The notes: generated from the sequence alone by a model not told the origin. A stretch of 64,000 bases of DNA from JAJXWB01 sp046349215 (GCA_046349215.1 JAXMCV010000001.1:1116001-1180000); one strand, 5' to 3'. Counted from the first letter of the stretch, positions 51,452 through 59,982 are shown. Numbers and translations are program-made.

Positions 51452-53171
51452 GGGCGGGCGTCTCCACGCGCGCCGGCGCGACCGCATGGACGGCCATGTC
51501 ATCCTCGCTCATCTGTTCGGTTCCGCCGCCGCAGGCCATGACGGGCGTGCGCGCGGGGCGCGCGTCGTCGTCAACCATCTGCTCGACGCCGCCGCCACAT
51601 GCCGTGGCCATGGCCCGTTCTTCGGCCGGCATCGATGGCCGGTTGTGCGTGGTCCGCCACTCGCCATTGGCCGGCAGGATCTTCGACTTGGTTCCGTCGA
51701 AATGGAAATCGACCTTCTTCTTGCTCTGCGGACCCCAGTAGCCGACCTTGCCGAGGTCGTAGAACTTGCGTTCGAAACCCGACTTGAGGAAGGCCTTCAG
51801 ACAGCCGAGCAGATAACGCCGTCGCTCGCCCGTTCCCGCCCAGGGATAGGAGAAGAACGCCTTGTACATGTAGAAGCGTCGGTAATTGTGCATCACGCGG
51901 TCGAGGAGTTCCGCGCGATCCATCGCCTCCGGCTTGATGATCGGCGTGACGAAATTGTATTTCTCGAAGTCGTAGATCTCGACCTTGTCGCTCAGTTCGC
52001 GGAACAGCGATGTGAACGGCCAGGGCGTGTACATCGACCAGTTGGCGAGGTCGGGCTTCCAGTCCATCGCCATGCGGTAGGTTTCCTCGAGCGTCTCGCG
52101 CGTCTCGTTTTCCAGACCGACGATGAATTGCGCCTCGACGACGATGCCGGCGTCGCGCAGCAGCTGCACCGCCCGCTTGTTGTCGGCGACTTTCGTTTCC
52201 TTGTTGAAGCGGTCGAGCTTCAGCTGCGCGGCCGCCTCCGTGCCGAGCGAGACGTGGATCAGGCCGGCCTTGCGGTAGAAGGGGAGCAGCTTCTCGTCGC
52301 GCAGAATATCGGTGACGCGCGTGTTGATGCCCCACAGCACCTTTTCGTTCAGGCCGCGCGCGATCAGTTCCTCGCAGAAGGCGACGAATTTCTTCTTGTT
52401 GATCGTCGGTTCTTCGTCCGCAAGGATGAAGAAGCGCACGTCATGCTTCTTGTAGAGGCCCTCGATCTCGTCGACGACCTTCCTGGGGTCGCGGATGCGA
52501 TAGTCGCGCCAGAATTTCCACTGCGAACAGAACGAGCAGGTGAACGGACAGCCGCGCGCCATGTTGGGGATCGCCACGCGGCAATTCATCGGAATGTAGC
52601 GATACTTGCTCCATTCCAGGATGTCCCAGTCCGGTTCGATGGCATCCAGATTCTTGACGGTCGCGGCCGCCTCGGTCGCGACGATCTTCTTTGCCTCGCC
52701 GTCCTGCTCGGCGAAGGCCAGGCCCTTGATGGAGCGCCTGGCCGCCGGCCAGCGCTTCTCGTCGACGGCGCGGACGAGTTCGACCAGAACCTCCTCGCCT
52801 TCGCCGCGCACGACAACGTCGATCCAGGGCGCCTCGGTCAGCACCTGCTGGTACATGAAGGTGGCATGGATGCCGCCGATCATCGTGATCGCGTCCGGGT
52901 GAAGCTCCTTGGCGATCTGCAGCGCGCGTTCGGCCTTGTAGATCGAGGGGGTGATCGACGTCGCGCCGATGATGTCGGGCTTTTCCCGCGCCAGCATTTC
53001 GCGCAGGGCGTCCTCCGACAGGTCGTTGGTCATCGCGTCGATGAACTTGATGTCGCCGAAGCCGGCGTTGCGCAGCGCGCCCGCCAGATAGGCGGCCCAG
53101 GCCGGCGGCCAGTTGCCCGCAATTTCCGCGCCGCCCGAATGATAATTGGGGTGGATCAGCACGATGCGCAT
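51435..53171 (-). CDS. bchE: BchE, anaerobic Mg-protoporphyrin IX monomethyl ester cyclase
   Basis: B12-dependent radical-SAM enzyme of 578 residues that makes the isocyclic ring of bacteriochlorophyll with water as oxygen source. The ATG at 53171 has GGGAGG six bases upstream; a TTG at 53177 is less likely. The N-terminal cobalamin-binding domain opens MRIVLIHPNYHSGGAEIAGN, and the [4Fe-4S] ligands are C208, C212 and C215 (CPFTCSFC). The C-terminus contains the ACGGGxEQM motif twice (524-536 and 546-558), an apparent internal duplication. Expression is probably controlled by the FNR-type and PpsR boxes upstream. Confidence 0.96.
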   Translation of the reverse strand: MRIVLIHPNYHSGGAEIAGNWPPAWAAYLAGALRNAGFGDIKFIDAMTNDLSEDALREMLAREKPDIIGATSITPSIYKAERALQIAKELHPDAITMIGGIHATFMYQQVLTEAPWIDVVVRGEGEEVLVELVRAVDEKRWPAARRSIKGLAFAEQDGEAKKIVATEAAATVKNLDAIEPDWDILEWSKYRYIPMNCRVAIPNMARGCPFTCSFCSQWKFWRDYRIRDPRKVVDEIEGLYKKHDVRFFILADEEPTINKKKFVAFCEELIARGLNEKVLWGINTRVTDILRDEKLLPFYRKAGLIHVSLGTEAAAQLKLDRFNKETKVADNKRAVQLLRDAGIVVEAQFIVGLENETRETLEETYRMAMDWKPDLANWSMYTPWPFTSLFRELSDKVEIYDFEKYNFVTPIIKPEAMDRAELLDRVMHNYRRFYMYKAFFSYPWAGTGERRRYLLGCLKAFLKSGFERKFYDLGKVGYWGPQSKKKVDFHFDGTKSKILPANGEWRTTHNRPSMPAEERAMATACGGGVEQMVDDDARPARTPVMACGGGTEQMSEDDMAVHAVAPARVETPAHERVH

Positions 53172-53240
53172 GGACAACCTCCCGACCGCGGGTCGTTCGC
53201 CCGCACGCCATCAGTCTGGGACCGTCTCCGTCAAAAGAAA

Positions 53241-53254
53241 TTGACATGAATCAA
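53241..53254. promoter_or_regulatory. FNR/FnrL/FixK-type box upstream of bchE
   Basis: TTGACATGAATCAA matches the TTGAY-N4-RTCAA consensus, 70 bases before the bchE start. FnrL activates bchE in Rhodobacter under low oxygen, which suits an enzyme needed only without O2. Confidence 0.75.
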
Positions 53255-53282
53255 CCACGTCAACTTCCTGCGACACCGACAC

Positions 53283-53300
53283 TGTAACGACAACTTGACA
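53283..53300. promoter_or_regulatory. PpsR/CrtJ box between bchE and bchG
   Basis: TGTAACGACAACTTGACA is an exact TGT-N12-ACA, the binding consensus of the aerobic photosynthesis repressor PpsR/CrtJ. It overlaps the -35 of the predicted bchG promoter. Only one exact copy was found in the gap. Confidence 0.75.
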
Positions 53301-53323
53301 CATGTCCAGCGCCCTCCTAGCGT
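53295..53323 (+). promoter_or_regulatory. bchG: predicted sigma70-like bchG promoter
   Basis: TTGACA (53295-53300), a 17-base spacer and TAGCGT (53318-53323). The expected start of transcription falls at about the bchG ATG, which has no ribosome-binding site, so a leaderless transcript is possible. Inferred from pattern only. Confidence 0.4.
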
Positions 53324-53329
53324 TCGGGC

Positions 53330-54211
53330 ATGGCGCATCCCAAACCGTCCGCGGTCCTGGAACTGCTGAAGCCCATCACGTGGTTTCCGCCGATGTGGGC
53401 CTTTGCTTGCGGCGTGGTCTCGTCGGGTCTGCCGGCGAGCGAGCGGTGGTTGTTCATCGCCGCCGGCGTCCTGCTGGCGGGTCCGATGGTATGCGCGACG
53501 AGCCAGGCGGTGAACGACTGGTTCGACCGGCATGTCGACGCCATCAACGAGCCGCAGCGCCCGATCCCTTCTGGCCGCATTCCCGGGCGCTGGGGCCTGT
53601 GGATCGCCTGCGTTTGGACCGCGCTTTCCGCGCTGCTCGCCTTCCTGCTCGGTCCCGTCTGCCTTGTCGCGGCGATCGTCGGGCTGATCCTGGCATGGGC
53701 CTACAGCGCGCCGCCGGCGCGCCTGAAGCAGAACGGCTGGTGGGGCAATCTCGCCGTCGGCGCCTGCTACGAGGGCCTGCCCTGGTTCACGGGCGCGGCC
53801 GTGATGGCCGCCGCCGCGCCCGATTGGCGCATCGTCGTCGTCGCCGCGCTCTACAGCATCGGCGCCCACGGCATCATGACGCTGAACGACTTCAAGTCGA
53901 TCGACGGCGACACGCGAATGGGCGTGCGCTCGATTCCGGTGCAGCTCGGGCCGGAGCGCGCGGCGCGTCTGGCCTGCGTCTTCATGACCATCCCCCAACT
54001 CGCCGTCATCGGCCTGCTGCTTCTGTGGAACCGGCCGCTGCACGCCATCGCCGTCGGCGGCCTCGTCGCCGCGCAGGTCATGCTGATGCCGCGCCTGCTG
54101 GCCGCACCCAAGGAGCGGGCGCCCTGGTACAACGGCACCGGCGTCACGCTGTTCGTTTCCGGCATGCTGGTCACCGCCTTCGCGCTGCGTCCGCTCGTCA
54201 CGGGGAGTTGA
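53330..54211 (+). CDS. bchG: BchG, bacteriochlorophyll synthase
   Basis: UbiA-family polyprenyltransferase of 293 residues with about eight membrane segments, which esterifies bacteriochlorophyllide with geranylgeranyl or phytyl diphosphate. The Asp-rich site is QAVNDWFDRHVDAINEPQRPIPSGRI and the second LNDFKSIDGDTRMGVRSIPV. The opening LELLKPITWFPPMWAF is typical of BchG. It is divergent from bchE and begins the bchG-bch2-bchP-tspO group. Confidence 0.96.
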   Translation: MAHPKPSAVLELLKPITWFPPMWAFACGVVSSGLPASERWLFIAAGVLLAGPMVCATSQAVNDWFDRHVDAINEPQRPIPSGRIPGRWGLWIACVWTALSALLAFLLGPVCLVAAIVGLILAWAYSAPPARLKQNGWWGNLAVGACYEGLPWFTGAAVMAAAAPDWRIVVVAALYSIGAHGIMTLNDFKSIDGDTRMGVRSIPVQLGPERAARLACVFMTIPQLAVIGLLLLWNRPLHAIAVGGLVAAQVMLMPRLLAAPKERAPWYNGTGVTLFVSGMLVTAFALRPLVTGS

Positions 54212-54215
54212 GGAC

Positions 54216-55544
54216 ATGAACCGGTTGAGCTGGATCGGCATCGTGCGTCTGGGTCTCGTGCAGACCGCGCTCGGTTCGATCGTGGTTCTCGCGACCTCGA
54301 CGCTCAACCGCGTGATGATCGTCGAACTGGCGCTGCCGGCCGTCGTGCCCGGCGCGCTGATCGCCCTGCATTACGCGGTGCAGGCGCTAAGGCCGCGCTG
54401 GGGCTACGGGTCCGACGTCGGCGGCAAGCTTACGCCGTGGATCATCGGCGGCATGGGCGTTCTGGCGACCGGCGGCGTCGCAGCCGCGACGGCGACGGCC
54501 TGGATGAGCGTGAATCGGCCGGCCGGACTGGCGCTGGCGGTCTTTGCCTTCCTGGCGATCGGCATCGGCGTTGGCGCGGCCGGCACGTCGCTGCTCGTGC
54601 TGCTTGCCAAGAGTGTCGACGCCAGGCGCCGCGCTCCGGCGGCGACCATCGTGTGGATCATGATGATCGCCGGCTTCGCGATCACCGCCGGCATCGCCGG
54701 TCACAATCTCGATCCGTTCTCTCCGTCCCGCCTCGTGGCGGTCATGTCGACCGCGAGCGTTCTCGCGCTACTGCTGGCGATCGTCGCGGTCTGGGGCGTC
54801 GAAGCGGGCGTGAAGGGCGTGGCGTCGCCCTCGAGCGAACCCGCGCACGACAAGCCGCCGTTCGGCGAAGCGATCCGCATGGTCTGGGCCGAACCCTTCG
54901 CGCGCCGCTTCACCGTCTTCATCTTCATTTCCATGCTCGCCTACAGTGCGCAGGAACTGATCCTCGAACCCTTCGCCGGCGCCGTCTTCCGCATGTCGCC
55001 CGGTCATTCCACAAAGCTCAACGGCCTGCAGCACAGCGGCGTGCTCGTCGGCATGATCATCGTCGCGCTCGTCGCCGGGCGCGGCGCGGGCCTGTCGACC
55101 CAGACGGCGCGCTGGTGGACGGGCGGCGGATGCCTCGCCTCGGCGGCATCCATCCTCCTCATCATCGTCGCCGGAAATGCGGCGAGCGAACCGTTCCTGC
55201 GCGCGTCGATCTTCATTCTCGGCGTATCGAACGGCTGCTTCGCCGCCGCCGCCATCGGCTCGATGATGGCGATGGCCGGTCAGGGCCGCTCGTCCTGCGA
55301 GGGCGTGCGCATGGGCATATGGGGCGCCGCGCAGGGCGTGGCATTCGGCGCGGGCGGTTTGCTCGGCACAGCCGCGGTCGACCTTTCGCGCCTCGTCTTC
55401 GGCGCGCCGGCCCCGGCCTATTCGGCCGTCTTCATTTGCGAAGCGCTCCTCTTCCTGATCTCGGCTGCGCTGGCGACGACGATCGGCGGACCGGAGACCA
55501 TCGAGGACGCGCGCGAGGAATTCGCTGGCGCAGGCGCGGGGTGA
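54216..55544 (+). CDS. Bch2/PucC-family membrane protein
   Basis: Twelve-segment MFS-like protein of 442 residues in the PucC/LhaA/Bch2 family (opening LSWIGIVRLGLVQTALGSIVVLATSTLNRVM; PRWGYGSDVGG). Family members help deliver bacteriochlorophyll or assemble light-harvesting complexes. Placement between bchG and bchP matches the bch2 (ORF428) gene of Rhodobacter. It starts four bases after bchG and ends three bases before bchP. Confidence 0.92.
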   Translation: MNRLSWIGIVRLGLVQTALGSIVVLATSTLNRVMIVELALPAVVPGALIALHYAVQALRPRWGYGSDVGGKLTPWIIGGMGVLATGGVAAATATAWMSVNRPAGLALAVFAFLAIGIGVGAAGTSLLVLLAKSVDARRRAPAATIVWIMMIAGFAITAGIAGHNLDPFSPSRLVAVMSTASVLALLLAIVAVWGVEAGVKGVASPSSEPAHDKPPFGEAIRMVWAEPFARRFTVFIFISMLAYSAQELILEPFAGAVFRMSPGHSTKLNGLQHSGVLVGMIIVALVAGRGAGLSTQTARWWTGGGCLASAASILLIIVAGNAASEPFLRASIFILGVSNGCFAAAAIGSMMAMAGQGRSSCEGVRMGIWGAAQGVAFGAGGLLGTAAVDLSRLVFGAPAPAYSAVFICEALLFLISAALATTIGGPETIEDAREEFAGAGAG

Positions 55545-55547
55545 GTC

Positions 55548-56750
55548 ATGAGCGCATCCACGGAATACGACATCATTGTCGTCGGCGGCGGGCCCGCGGG
55601 CGCAACCGCTGCGCATGACCTGGCCCTGCAAGGCCATTCTGTGCTGCTGCTGGATCGCGCCGGCCGCATAAAGCCCTGCGGCGGCGCCATTCCGCCGCGC
55701 CTCATCCGCGATTTCGAAATTCCCGATCACCTGCTCAAGGCGCGGATCTCCAACGCGCGGATGATCTCGCCTTCCGGCCAGGTCGTCCAGATGCCGATCG
55801 ACGGCGGCTATGTCGGCATGGTCGATCGCGAGGAGTTCGACGAATGGCTGCGCGAACGCGCAGCCTCCGGCGGCGCCGAACGACGCAAGGGAACCTTCTC
55901 GAAAATCAGCCGCGATCCGGACGGCCGCAGCGTGGTGACCTACGAGGCGCGCGACGACAAAGGCGAGACGAGGACGGAACGCGTGCGCGCGCGCTTCGTG
56001 ATCGGCGCCGACGGCGCGCTGTCGGCCGTCGGCAAGCAGGCCGTTCCCGGCGCTGACCGCCTGCGCTACGTATTCGCCTATCACGAAATCATCGAGGCGC
56101 CGCCGGCGGGCGAAGTCGAGGACTACGATCCGCGCAGTTGCGATATCTACTATCGCGGGAAGCTCTCGCCGGACTTCTACGCCTGGGTGTTCCCGCATGG
56201 CCCGACCGCAAGCGTCGGCGTCGGCAGCGCGCACAAGGGCTTCTCGTTGAAAGATGCGACGAGCGCGACGCGGGCCGCCGCGGGCCTTTCCAACGCGCGG
56301 ACCCTCCGGCGCGAGGGCGCGCCGATCCCCATGAAGCCGCTCAAGCGCTGGGACAACGGTCGCGACGTGATCCTCGCCGGCGATGCGGCCGGCGTCGTCG
56401 CGCCGGCCTCCGGCGAGGGTATCTATTACGCGATGTACACCGGGCGGCTCGTCGGCGAAGCCGTGGCGGAAGCCTTGCGTTGCGGCGACGCGCGCGCGCT
56501 GGCCCAGGCGCGCAAGCGCTTCATGAAGGCGCACGGCCGCGTCTTCTGGATTCTCAGCATAATGCAATGGTTCTGGTATTCGAGCGACAAGCGCCGCGAG
56601 AGCTTCGTGGCGATCTGTCGCGACAAGGACGTCCAGCGGCTGACCTGGGAATCTTACATGAACAAGGAACTGGTGCGCACGAAGCCGGTTGCGCATGTAC
56701 GGATCTTCTTCAAGGATCTCGCGCACCTCGTAGGATTTGCAAAGGCTTGA
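55548..56750 (+). CDS. bchP: BchP, geranylgeranyl reductase
   Basis: Flavoprotein of 400 residues that reduces the geranylgeranyl tail of bacteriochlorophyll to phytyl. FAD motifs are IIVVGGGPAGATAAHDLA and VILAGDAAGVVAPASGEGIYYAM; KPCGGAIPPRLIRDF is characteristic of BchP/ChlP. Its 3' end is followed within four bases by tspO. It may need the adjacent Bch2 product for membrane assembly. Confidence 0.95.
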   Translation: MSASTEYDIIVVGGGPAGATAAHDLALQGHSVLLLDRAGRIKPCGGAIPPRLIRDFEIPDHLLKARISNARMISPSGQVVQMPIDGGYVGMVDREEFDEWLRERAASGGAERRKGTFSKISRDPDGRSVVTYEARDDKGETRTERVRARFVIGADGALSAVGKQAVPGADRLRYVFAYHEIIEAPPAGEVEDYDPRSCDIYYRGKLSPDFYAWVFPHGPTASVGVGSAHKGFSLKDATSATRAAAGLSNARTLRREGAPIPMKPLKRWDNGRDVILAGDAAGVVAPASGEGIYYAMYTGRLVGEAVAEALRCGDARALAQARKRFMKAHGRVFWILSIMQWFWYSSDKRRESFVAICRDKDVQRLTWESYMNKELVRTKPVAHVRIFFKDLAHLVGFAKA

Positions 56751-56754
56751 TATC

Positions 56755-57216
56755 GTGTGGCCCTACACTATCGGGATCGGACTGGCGCTCGCCGTCGCCT
56801 TCGTCGGCGGCGCGCTGACGGAACTCGGCCCATGGTACGAGAACCTCAAGAAACCATCATGGCAGCCGCCTGGCTTCCTGTTCGGCCCGGTCTGGACAGT
56901 CCTTTTCATCATGATCGGCTGTTCGGCGGCGCTTGCGTGGATGTCGGCTGGGCCTGATGCGCAGGGCACGGTCGTAGCGCTGTTCGTGATCAACGCCATC
57001 TTCAACATGGCGTGGAGCGGACTGTTTTTCAAAGCGAAGCGACCTGACTGGGCATTCTATGAAGTGATCCCATTCTGGATTTCCATCGTCGTGCTCATCG
57101 TCGCGCTATGGCCTGTATCCCAGACGGCGAGTTGGCTGCTGGTCCCCTACGCGATCTGGGTCGCATTTGCGACCTACCTCAACCACACGGTTGCGCGCCT
57201 GAACGGCTTCCTCTGA
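56755..57216 (+). CDS. tspO: TspO/MBR family tryptophan-rich sensory protein
   Basis: Five-helix membrane protein of 153 residues from the GTG at 56755, which has AAAGG upstream; a TTG at 56737 inside bchP is the alternative. Family landmarks are WYENLKKPSWQPPGFLFGPVWTVLFIMIG and the C-terminal WVAFATYLNHTVARLN. TspO binds porphyrins, and in Rhodobacter it dampens photopigment gene expression in response to oxygen. Its place directly after bchP fits a porphyrin-related role. Confidence 0.93.
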   Translation: MWPYTIGIGLALAVAFVGGALTELGPWYENLKKPSWQPPGFLFGPVWTVLFIMIGCSAALAWMSAGPDAQGTVVALFVINAIFNMAWSGLFFKAKRPDWAFYEVIPFWISIVVLIVALWPVSQTASWLLVPYAIWVAFATYLNHTVARLNGFL

Positions 57217-57226
57217 GGTTTCCGCT

Positions 57227-57499
57227 TTGGATGCAATGCTCACATCGGGCCGTCTCGTCGAGCTGATCCTGCTCGGCATGTGCTTCGAAGGCGCAGCGCT
57301 GCTCTATTACCGGCGGCGTACCGGCGCCGGGCCGTCGCCGAGGACCTTTCTCGCCAACCTCGTGGCGGGCGCATTCCTGCTTCTCGCGTTGCGCGGCGCA
57401 TTGACCGGAGCCGGCGCAGGACCGATCTCGCTCGCGCTGGCGGGCGGGCTCGTCGCCCATCTCGTCGACCTGGCGCTCCGCTGGCGCAACGCGCCATAG
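57227..57499 (+). CDS. small membrane protein
   Basis: Up to 90 residues with about three hydrophobic helices (LVELILLGMCFEGAALLYY, FLANLVAGAFLLLALRGAL, ISLALAGGLVAHLVDLAL). The TTG at 57227 is placed well relative to TGAGGT; the ATG at 57236 is the alternative. It is 10 bases after tspO and the last gene of the rightward group, convergent with puf. No family function is recognised. Confidence 0.7.
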   Translation: MDAMLTSGRLVELILLGMCFEGAALLYYRRRTGAGPSPRTFLANLVAGAFLLLALRGALTGAGAGPISLALAGGLVAHLVDLALRWRNAP

Positions 57500-57540
57500 A
57501 GGGGCTTCGACGCTGCGCTGGAGCGGATGCATAAAGAAAG

Positions 57541-57570
57541 TCCGGCGCGGCTTGCAGAAGCCGCGCCGGA
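57541..57570 (-). terminator. intrinsic terminator of the puf operon
   Basis: A perfect 13-bp stem (TCCGGCGCGGCTT at 57541 with AAGCCGCGCCGGA at 57558) and a four-base loop, 26 bases after the pufM stop. The leftward transcript continues CTTTCTTTATG, a U-rich tail. It may also stop the rightward tspO transcript. Confidence 0.85.
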
Positions 57571-57596
57571 TGCGCCCCCCAAAGCAGGCGAAGACG

Positions 57597-58520
57597 TCAG
57601 TTCGGCGCGAGGCCGTGCGCGACGCCCCATTCGTGCCAATTGTCGACCACGGTGCCGGTCAAGAGGATGCCGATGCCGCCGGTCAGCGTGCAGAGCACGG
57701 CGCACCACCAGGCCCAGCGATGGATGGACTCGAACGTCGCGTTGAAGCCCATCGTCCAGCGCCAGAAGAGGGCAGCGCGCTCGGCAGCCGTGCCGCGATC
57801 CGTGATCTGCTCGATCTCGCGGTCGCCGCCGTAGCGCGTGACCGCCAGGATCGTCGCCCCATGCATCGCAAACAGCAACGCCGACCCGTACAGAAAGGCG
57901 ATCGAGAGCATGTGGAACGGGTTGTAGAAGAGGTTGCCGTAGGTCAGCGAGAAATTGTTGGTCCAGTCGAGGTGCGGGAAGATGCCGAACGGCACCGCCT
58001 CGCTCCAGCTGCCCATCAGCAACGGACGGATGAAGCCGAGTACGAGATAGAGCCAGATCGCCGAAGCAAAGGCCCATGTCACGTGCGTGCCGAGACCGAG
58101 CGCACGGGCGCGCATGTACATGCGCGTCCACCACAGCAGGATCGACGTCGTCAGGCAGAAGCCGGCGATCAGCCACCAGCCGCCCTCCTGCAGCGGCGGG
58201 AAGACCTGCAATCCGTATTTGGCCGGGGGCGGCTCGAGCGCGAGCCACGGCAGCTTGCGTACGAACTGGACGGGATCCCAGTTCACCGACGCCCACATGT
58301 TGAGGCCGATGATCTCGATCGCCATGATGCCGAAGGCGAGCGAGAAGACGCCGGTCCAGCCGAGATAGATCGGACCGATCTGCGCGTCGCCCAGCTTTCC
58401 CATCCAGTAGGAGAAGCCCGGATTGCGCGTCCGGTCGGAGGCCTCGCGCGGCAGGGGAACGCCTGCATGCGCGGGCATCCGGATCTGCGTCTGCGAGAAG
58501 ATGTTCTGATAACGGGCCAT
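57597..58520 (-). CDS. pufM: PufM, photosynthetic reaction centre M subunit
   Basis: Reaction-centre M subunit of 307 residues from the ATG at 58520 (MARYQNIFSQTQIR); a longer frame to 58589 overlaps pufL and is not used. Five membrane helices bind the special pair, accessory bacteriochlorophyll, pheophytin and quinone; GNLFYNPFHMLSIAFLYGSALLFAMHG holds the bacteriochlorophyll and iron ligand histidines. The usual M-subunit length indicates a complete gene. No pufC follows, so the electron donor is probably a soluble cytochrome. Confidence 0.98.
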   Translation of the reverse strand: MARYQNIFSQTQIRMPAHAGVPLPREASDRTRNPGFSYWMGKLGDAQIGPIYLGWTGVFSLAFGIMAIEIIGLNMWASVNWDPVQFVRKLPWLALEPPPAKYGLQVFPPLQEGGWWLIAGFCLTTSILLWWTRMYMRARALGLGTHVTWAFASAIWLYLVLGFIRPLLMGSWSEAVPFGIFPHLDWTNNFSLTYGNLFYNPFHMLSIAFLYGSALLFAMHGATILAVTRYGGDREIEQITDRGTAAERAALFWRWTMGFNATFESIHRWAWWCAVLCTLTGGIGILLTGTVVDNWHEWGVAHGLAPN

Positions 58521-58533
58521 GTTCGTCGAGCCC

Positions 58534-59367
58534 CTATTGCTTCCAGATCGGGATATTGAGCCACCAGTTCCACCAGTCGGCCCAGACATTGCCTTCGGCC
58601 CACAGCGGTCCGCTGATGATGATGCAGACGGCGCTCCAGAAGACCGCCGACAGCGCCAGCAGCAGACCCAGCCTGTGGATGCCGAGCATGCCGACCGAAT
58701 AGCCGATGGCGTCGCGGAAGAAGCTGTTCTCGTGGTCCGCCGTCTTCACGACCTGGCCACGGCGCGGATTGCTCGCCGAAAGAATGGCGCCGCCGTGCAT
58801 GGCGAGCGCGAGACACGTCGTGAAGAAGAACGTGATCGCGATCATATGCGCGGGATTGTAATGGAAGTTGCCGTAGGTGTAGCCGGTGGTCGACACCCAG
58901 TCGAGATGGGTGATGATGCCGTACGGGAAGCCGTAGCTCCACGAACCCATCAGCAGCGGCCGGAACACGACGAGCGTGACATAGGCCAGGATCGCGAAGC
59001 TGAAAGCGACGGGCACATGGAATCCCATGCCGAGCTTTCTGCAGATCTCCACCTCGCGCAGCGCCCACGAACAGAATGCGCCGATGGCGCAGATCGTGAC
59101 GAGCTGCCAGATGCCGCCTTCAGCCAGCGGCGCGAGCGCCAGGCCGTACTTGGCGTCGGGTGGATTGATGCTGATCTGCCAGATGTTCCATGTCGGCCCG
59201 AGCGCCGCCCCGTAGACGATCAGGGCCGTCCCGAGAAACGAGAAGAAGATCGTCGTGACCCCGAAGAATCCGACGTAGAACGGACCCATCCAGAAATCGA
59301 AGAGGTCGCCGCCGATCAATGTGCCGCCCCGGACGCGGTACTTTCGTTCGAAACTGAGCATCGCCAT
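58534..59367 (-). CDS. pufL: PufL, photosynthetic reaction centre L subunit
   Basis: Reaction-centre L subunit of 277 residues (MAMLSFERKYRVRGG), with AAGGGGAC upstream. Five membrane helices; the segments GNFHYNPAHMIAITFFFTTCLALAMHGG and DWWNWWLNIPIW are classic. It pairs with PufM, whose gene starts 13 bases downstream. The 101-base gap from pufA contains the hairpin at 59423-59453. Confidence 0.98.
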   Translation of the reverse strand: MAMLSFERKYRVRGGTLIGGDLFDFWMGPFYVGFFGVTTIFFSFLGTALIVYGAALGPTWNIWQISINPPDAKYGLALAPLAEGGIWQLVTICAIGAFCSWALREVEICRKLGMGFHVPVAFSFAILAYVTLVVFRPLLMGSWSYGFPYGIITHLDWVSTTGYTYGNFHYNPAHMIAITFFFTTCLALAMHGGAILSASNPRRGQVVKTADHENSFFRDAIGYSVGMLGIHRLGLLLALSAVFWSAVCIIISGPLWAEGNVWADWWNWWLNIPIWKQ

Positions 59368-59422
59368 TTCATGTCCCCTTATTCAGGGTTTCCGCGAGGT
59401 CTGCGGCCTCGGCTGTCGAGTG

Positions 59423-59453
59423 GCGAACGGAACGGACGAGCCGTCCCGTTCGC
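59423..59453 (-). promoter_or_regulatory. pufA-pufL intercistronic hairpin
   Basis: GCGAACGGAACGG (59423-59435) pairs with CCGTCCCGTTCGC (59441-59453) with one G-U wobble or mismatch and a five-base loop, 15 bases after the pufA stop. In Rhodobacter, hairpins at this place protect the pufBA part of the mRNA and raise antenna over reaction-centre expression; the same is likely here. Confidence 0.75.
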
Positions 59454-59468
59454 GATTGTCGTAACGCG

Positions 59469-59678
59469 TCAGAGCCAGCGCTGGTCCAGCGAGGCCATGT
59501 GCGTAACCGGCATTTCGATCTGCGAAGTCTTCGCGCGGTTGGCGCGTGGACCTTCCAGCCAGTTGAACCTGTCCGTGCTGAGCAGGATGAAGTGGATCAG
59601 CAGGGCCAGGCCGAGGAGGAAGGCGAACAACGCGATCAGCGTCCGCCGGGGGTCGAAGATGAGCCACATGCGATACAT
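59469..59678 (-). CDS. pufA: PufA, light-harvesting 1 alpha polypeptide
   Basis: Single-span LH1 alpha polypeptide of 69 residues. The ATG at 59678 has AGGAG at good distance. H29 in LALLIHFILLSTDRFNWL is the bacteriochlorophyll axial ligand, and IFDPRRTLIALF is the conserved N-terminal part. A C-terminal tail of about 23 residues follows, part of which may be removed. Ten bases downstream of pufB. Confidence 0.97.
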   Translation of the reverse strand: MYRMWLIFDPRRTLIALFAFLLGLALLIHFILLSTDRFNWLEGPRANRAKTSQIEMPVTHMASLDQRWL

Positions 59679-59688
59679 GTTCTATCTC

Positions 59689-59898
59689 CTACGCCGGGGG
59701 GACATCGATCTGCGTTATGATCGCAGACGTCTTGTAACCGGTAGGTCCAGGGAGCCACGGACGCCACTGCCAAACGAGGAAGTGGGCGATGATCGCGACG
59801 ACCACGAAGCCGATGAAGCTCGTGATGAAGAGACCGTGGAATTCCTTGGCCTCCGACTCGGTCAGTCCAGAAAGCGAACCGCCCTTGTCATCTGCCAT
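59689..59898 (-). CDS. pufB: PufB, light-harvesting 1 beta polypeptide
   Basis: LH1 beta polypeptide of 69 residues with CCGGAG upstream. H39 (VVAIIAHFLVWQWRPWLPG) binds bacteriochlorophyll, and GLTESEAKEFH is the usual N-terminal region. It extends about 18 residues (ending TQIDVPPA) beyond the RPWLPG where many LH1 beta chains stop. First antenna gene of the puf group, downstream of pufQ. Confidence 0.97.
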   Translation of the reverse strand: MADDKGGSLSGLTESEAKEFHGLFITSFIGFVVVAIIAHFLVWQWRPWLPGPTGYKTSAIITQIDVPPA

Positions 59899-59982
59899 TT
59901 TCTTACTCCGGCTTTATGCCTTTCGGCCTTCGCCGCGCAGACCCTCGCGGCCGGGCCGTGACGACCACCGTCACGATTTCCC

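Noticed and set aside
51363..53249. 628-residue frame on the + strand opposite bchE
   Set aside because: Antisense shadow of a certain radical-SAM gene.
54768..56726. 652-residue antisense frame across bch2 and bchP
   Set aside because: Spans two well-identified genes on the other strand and has no recognisable domain.
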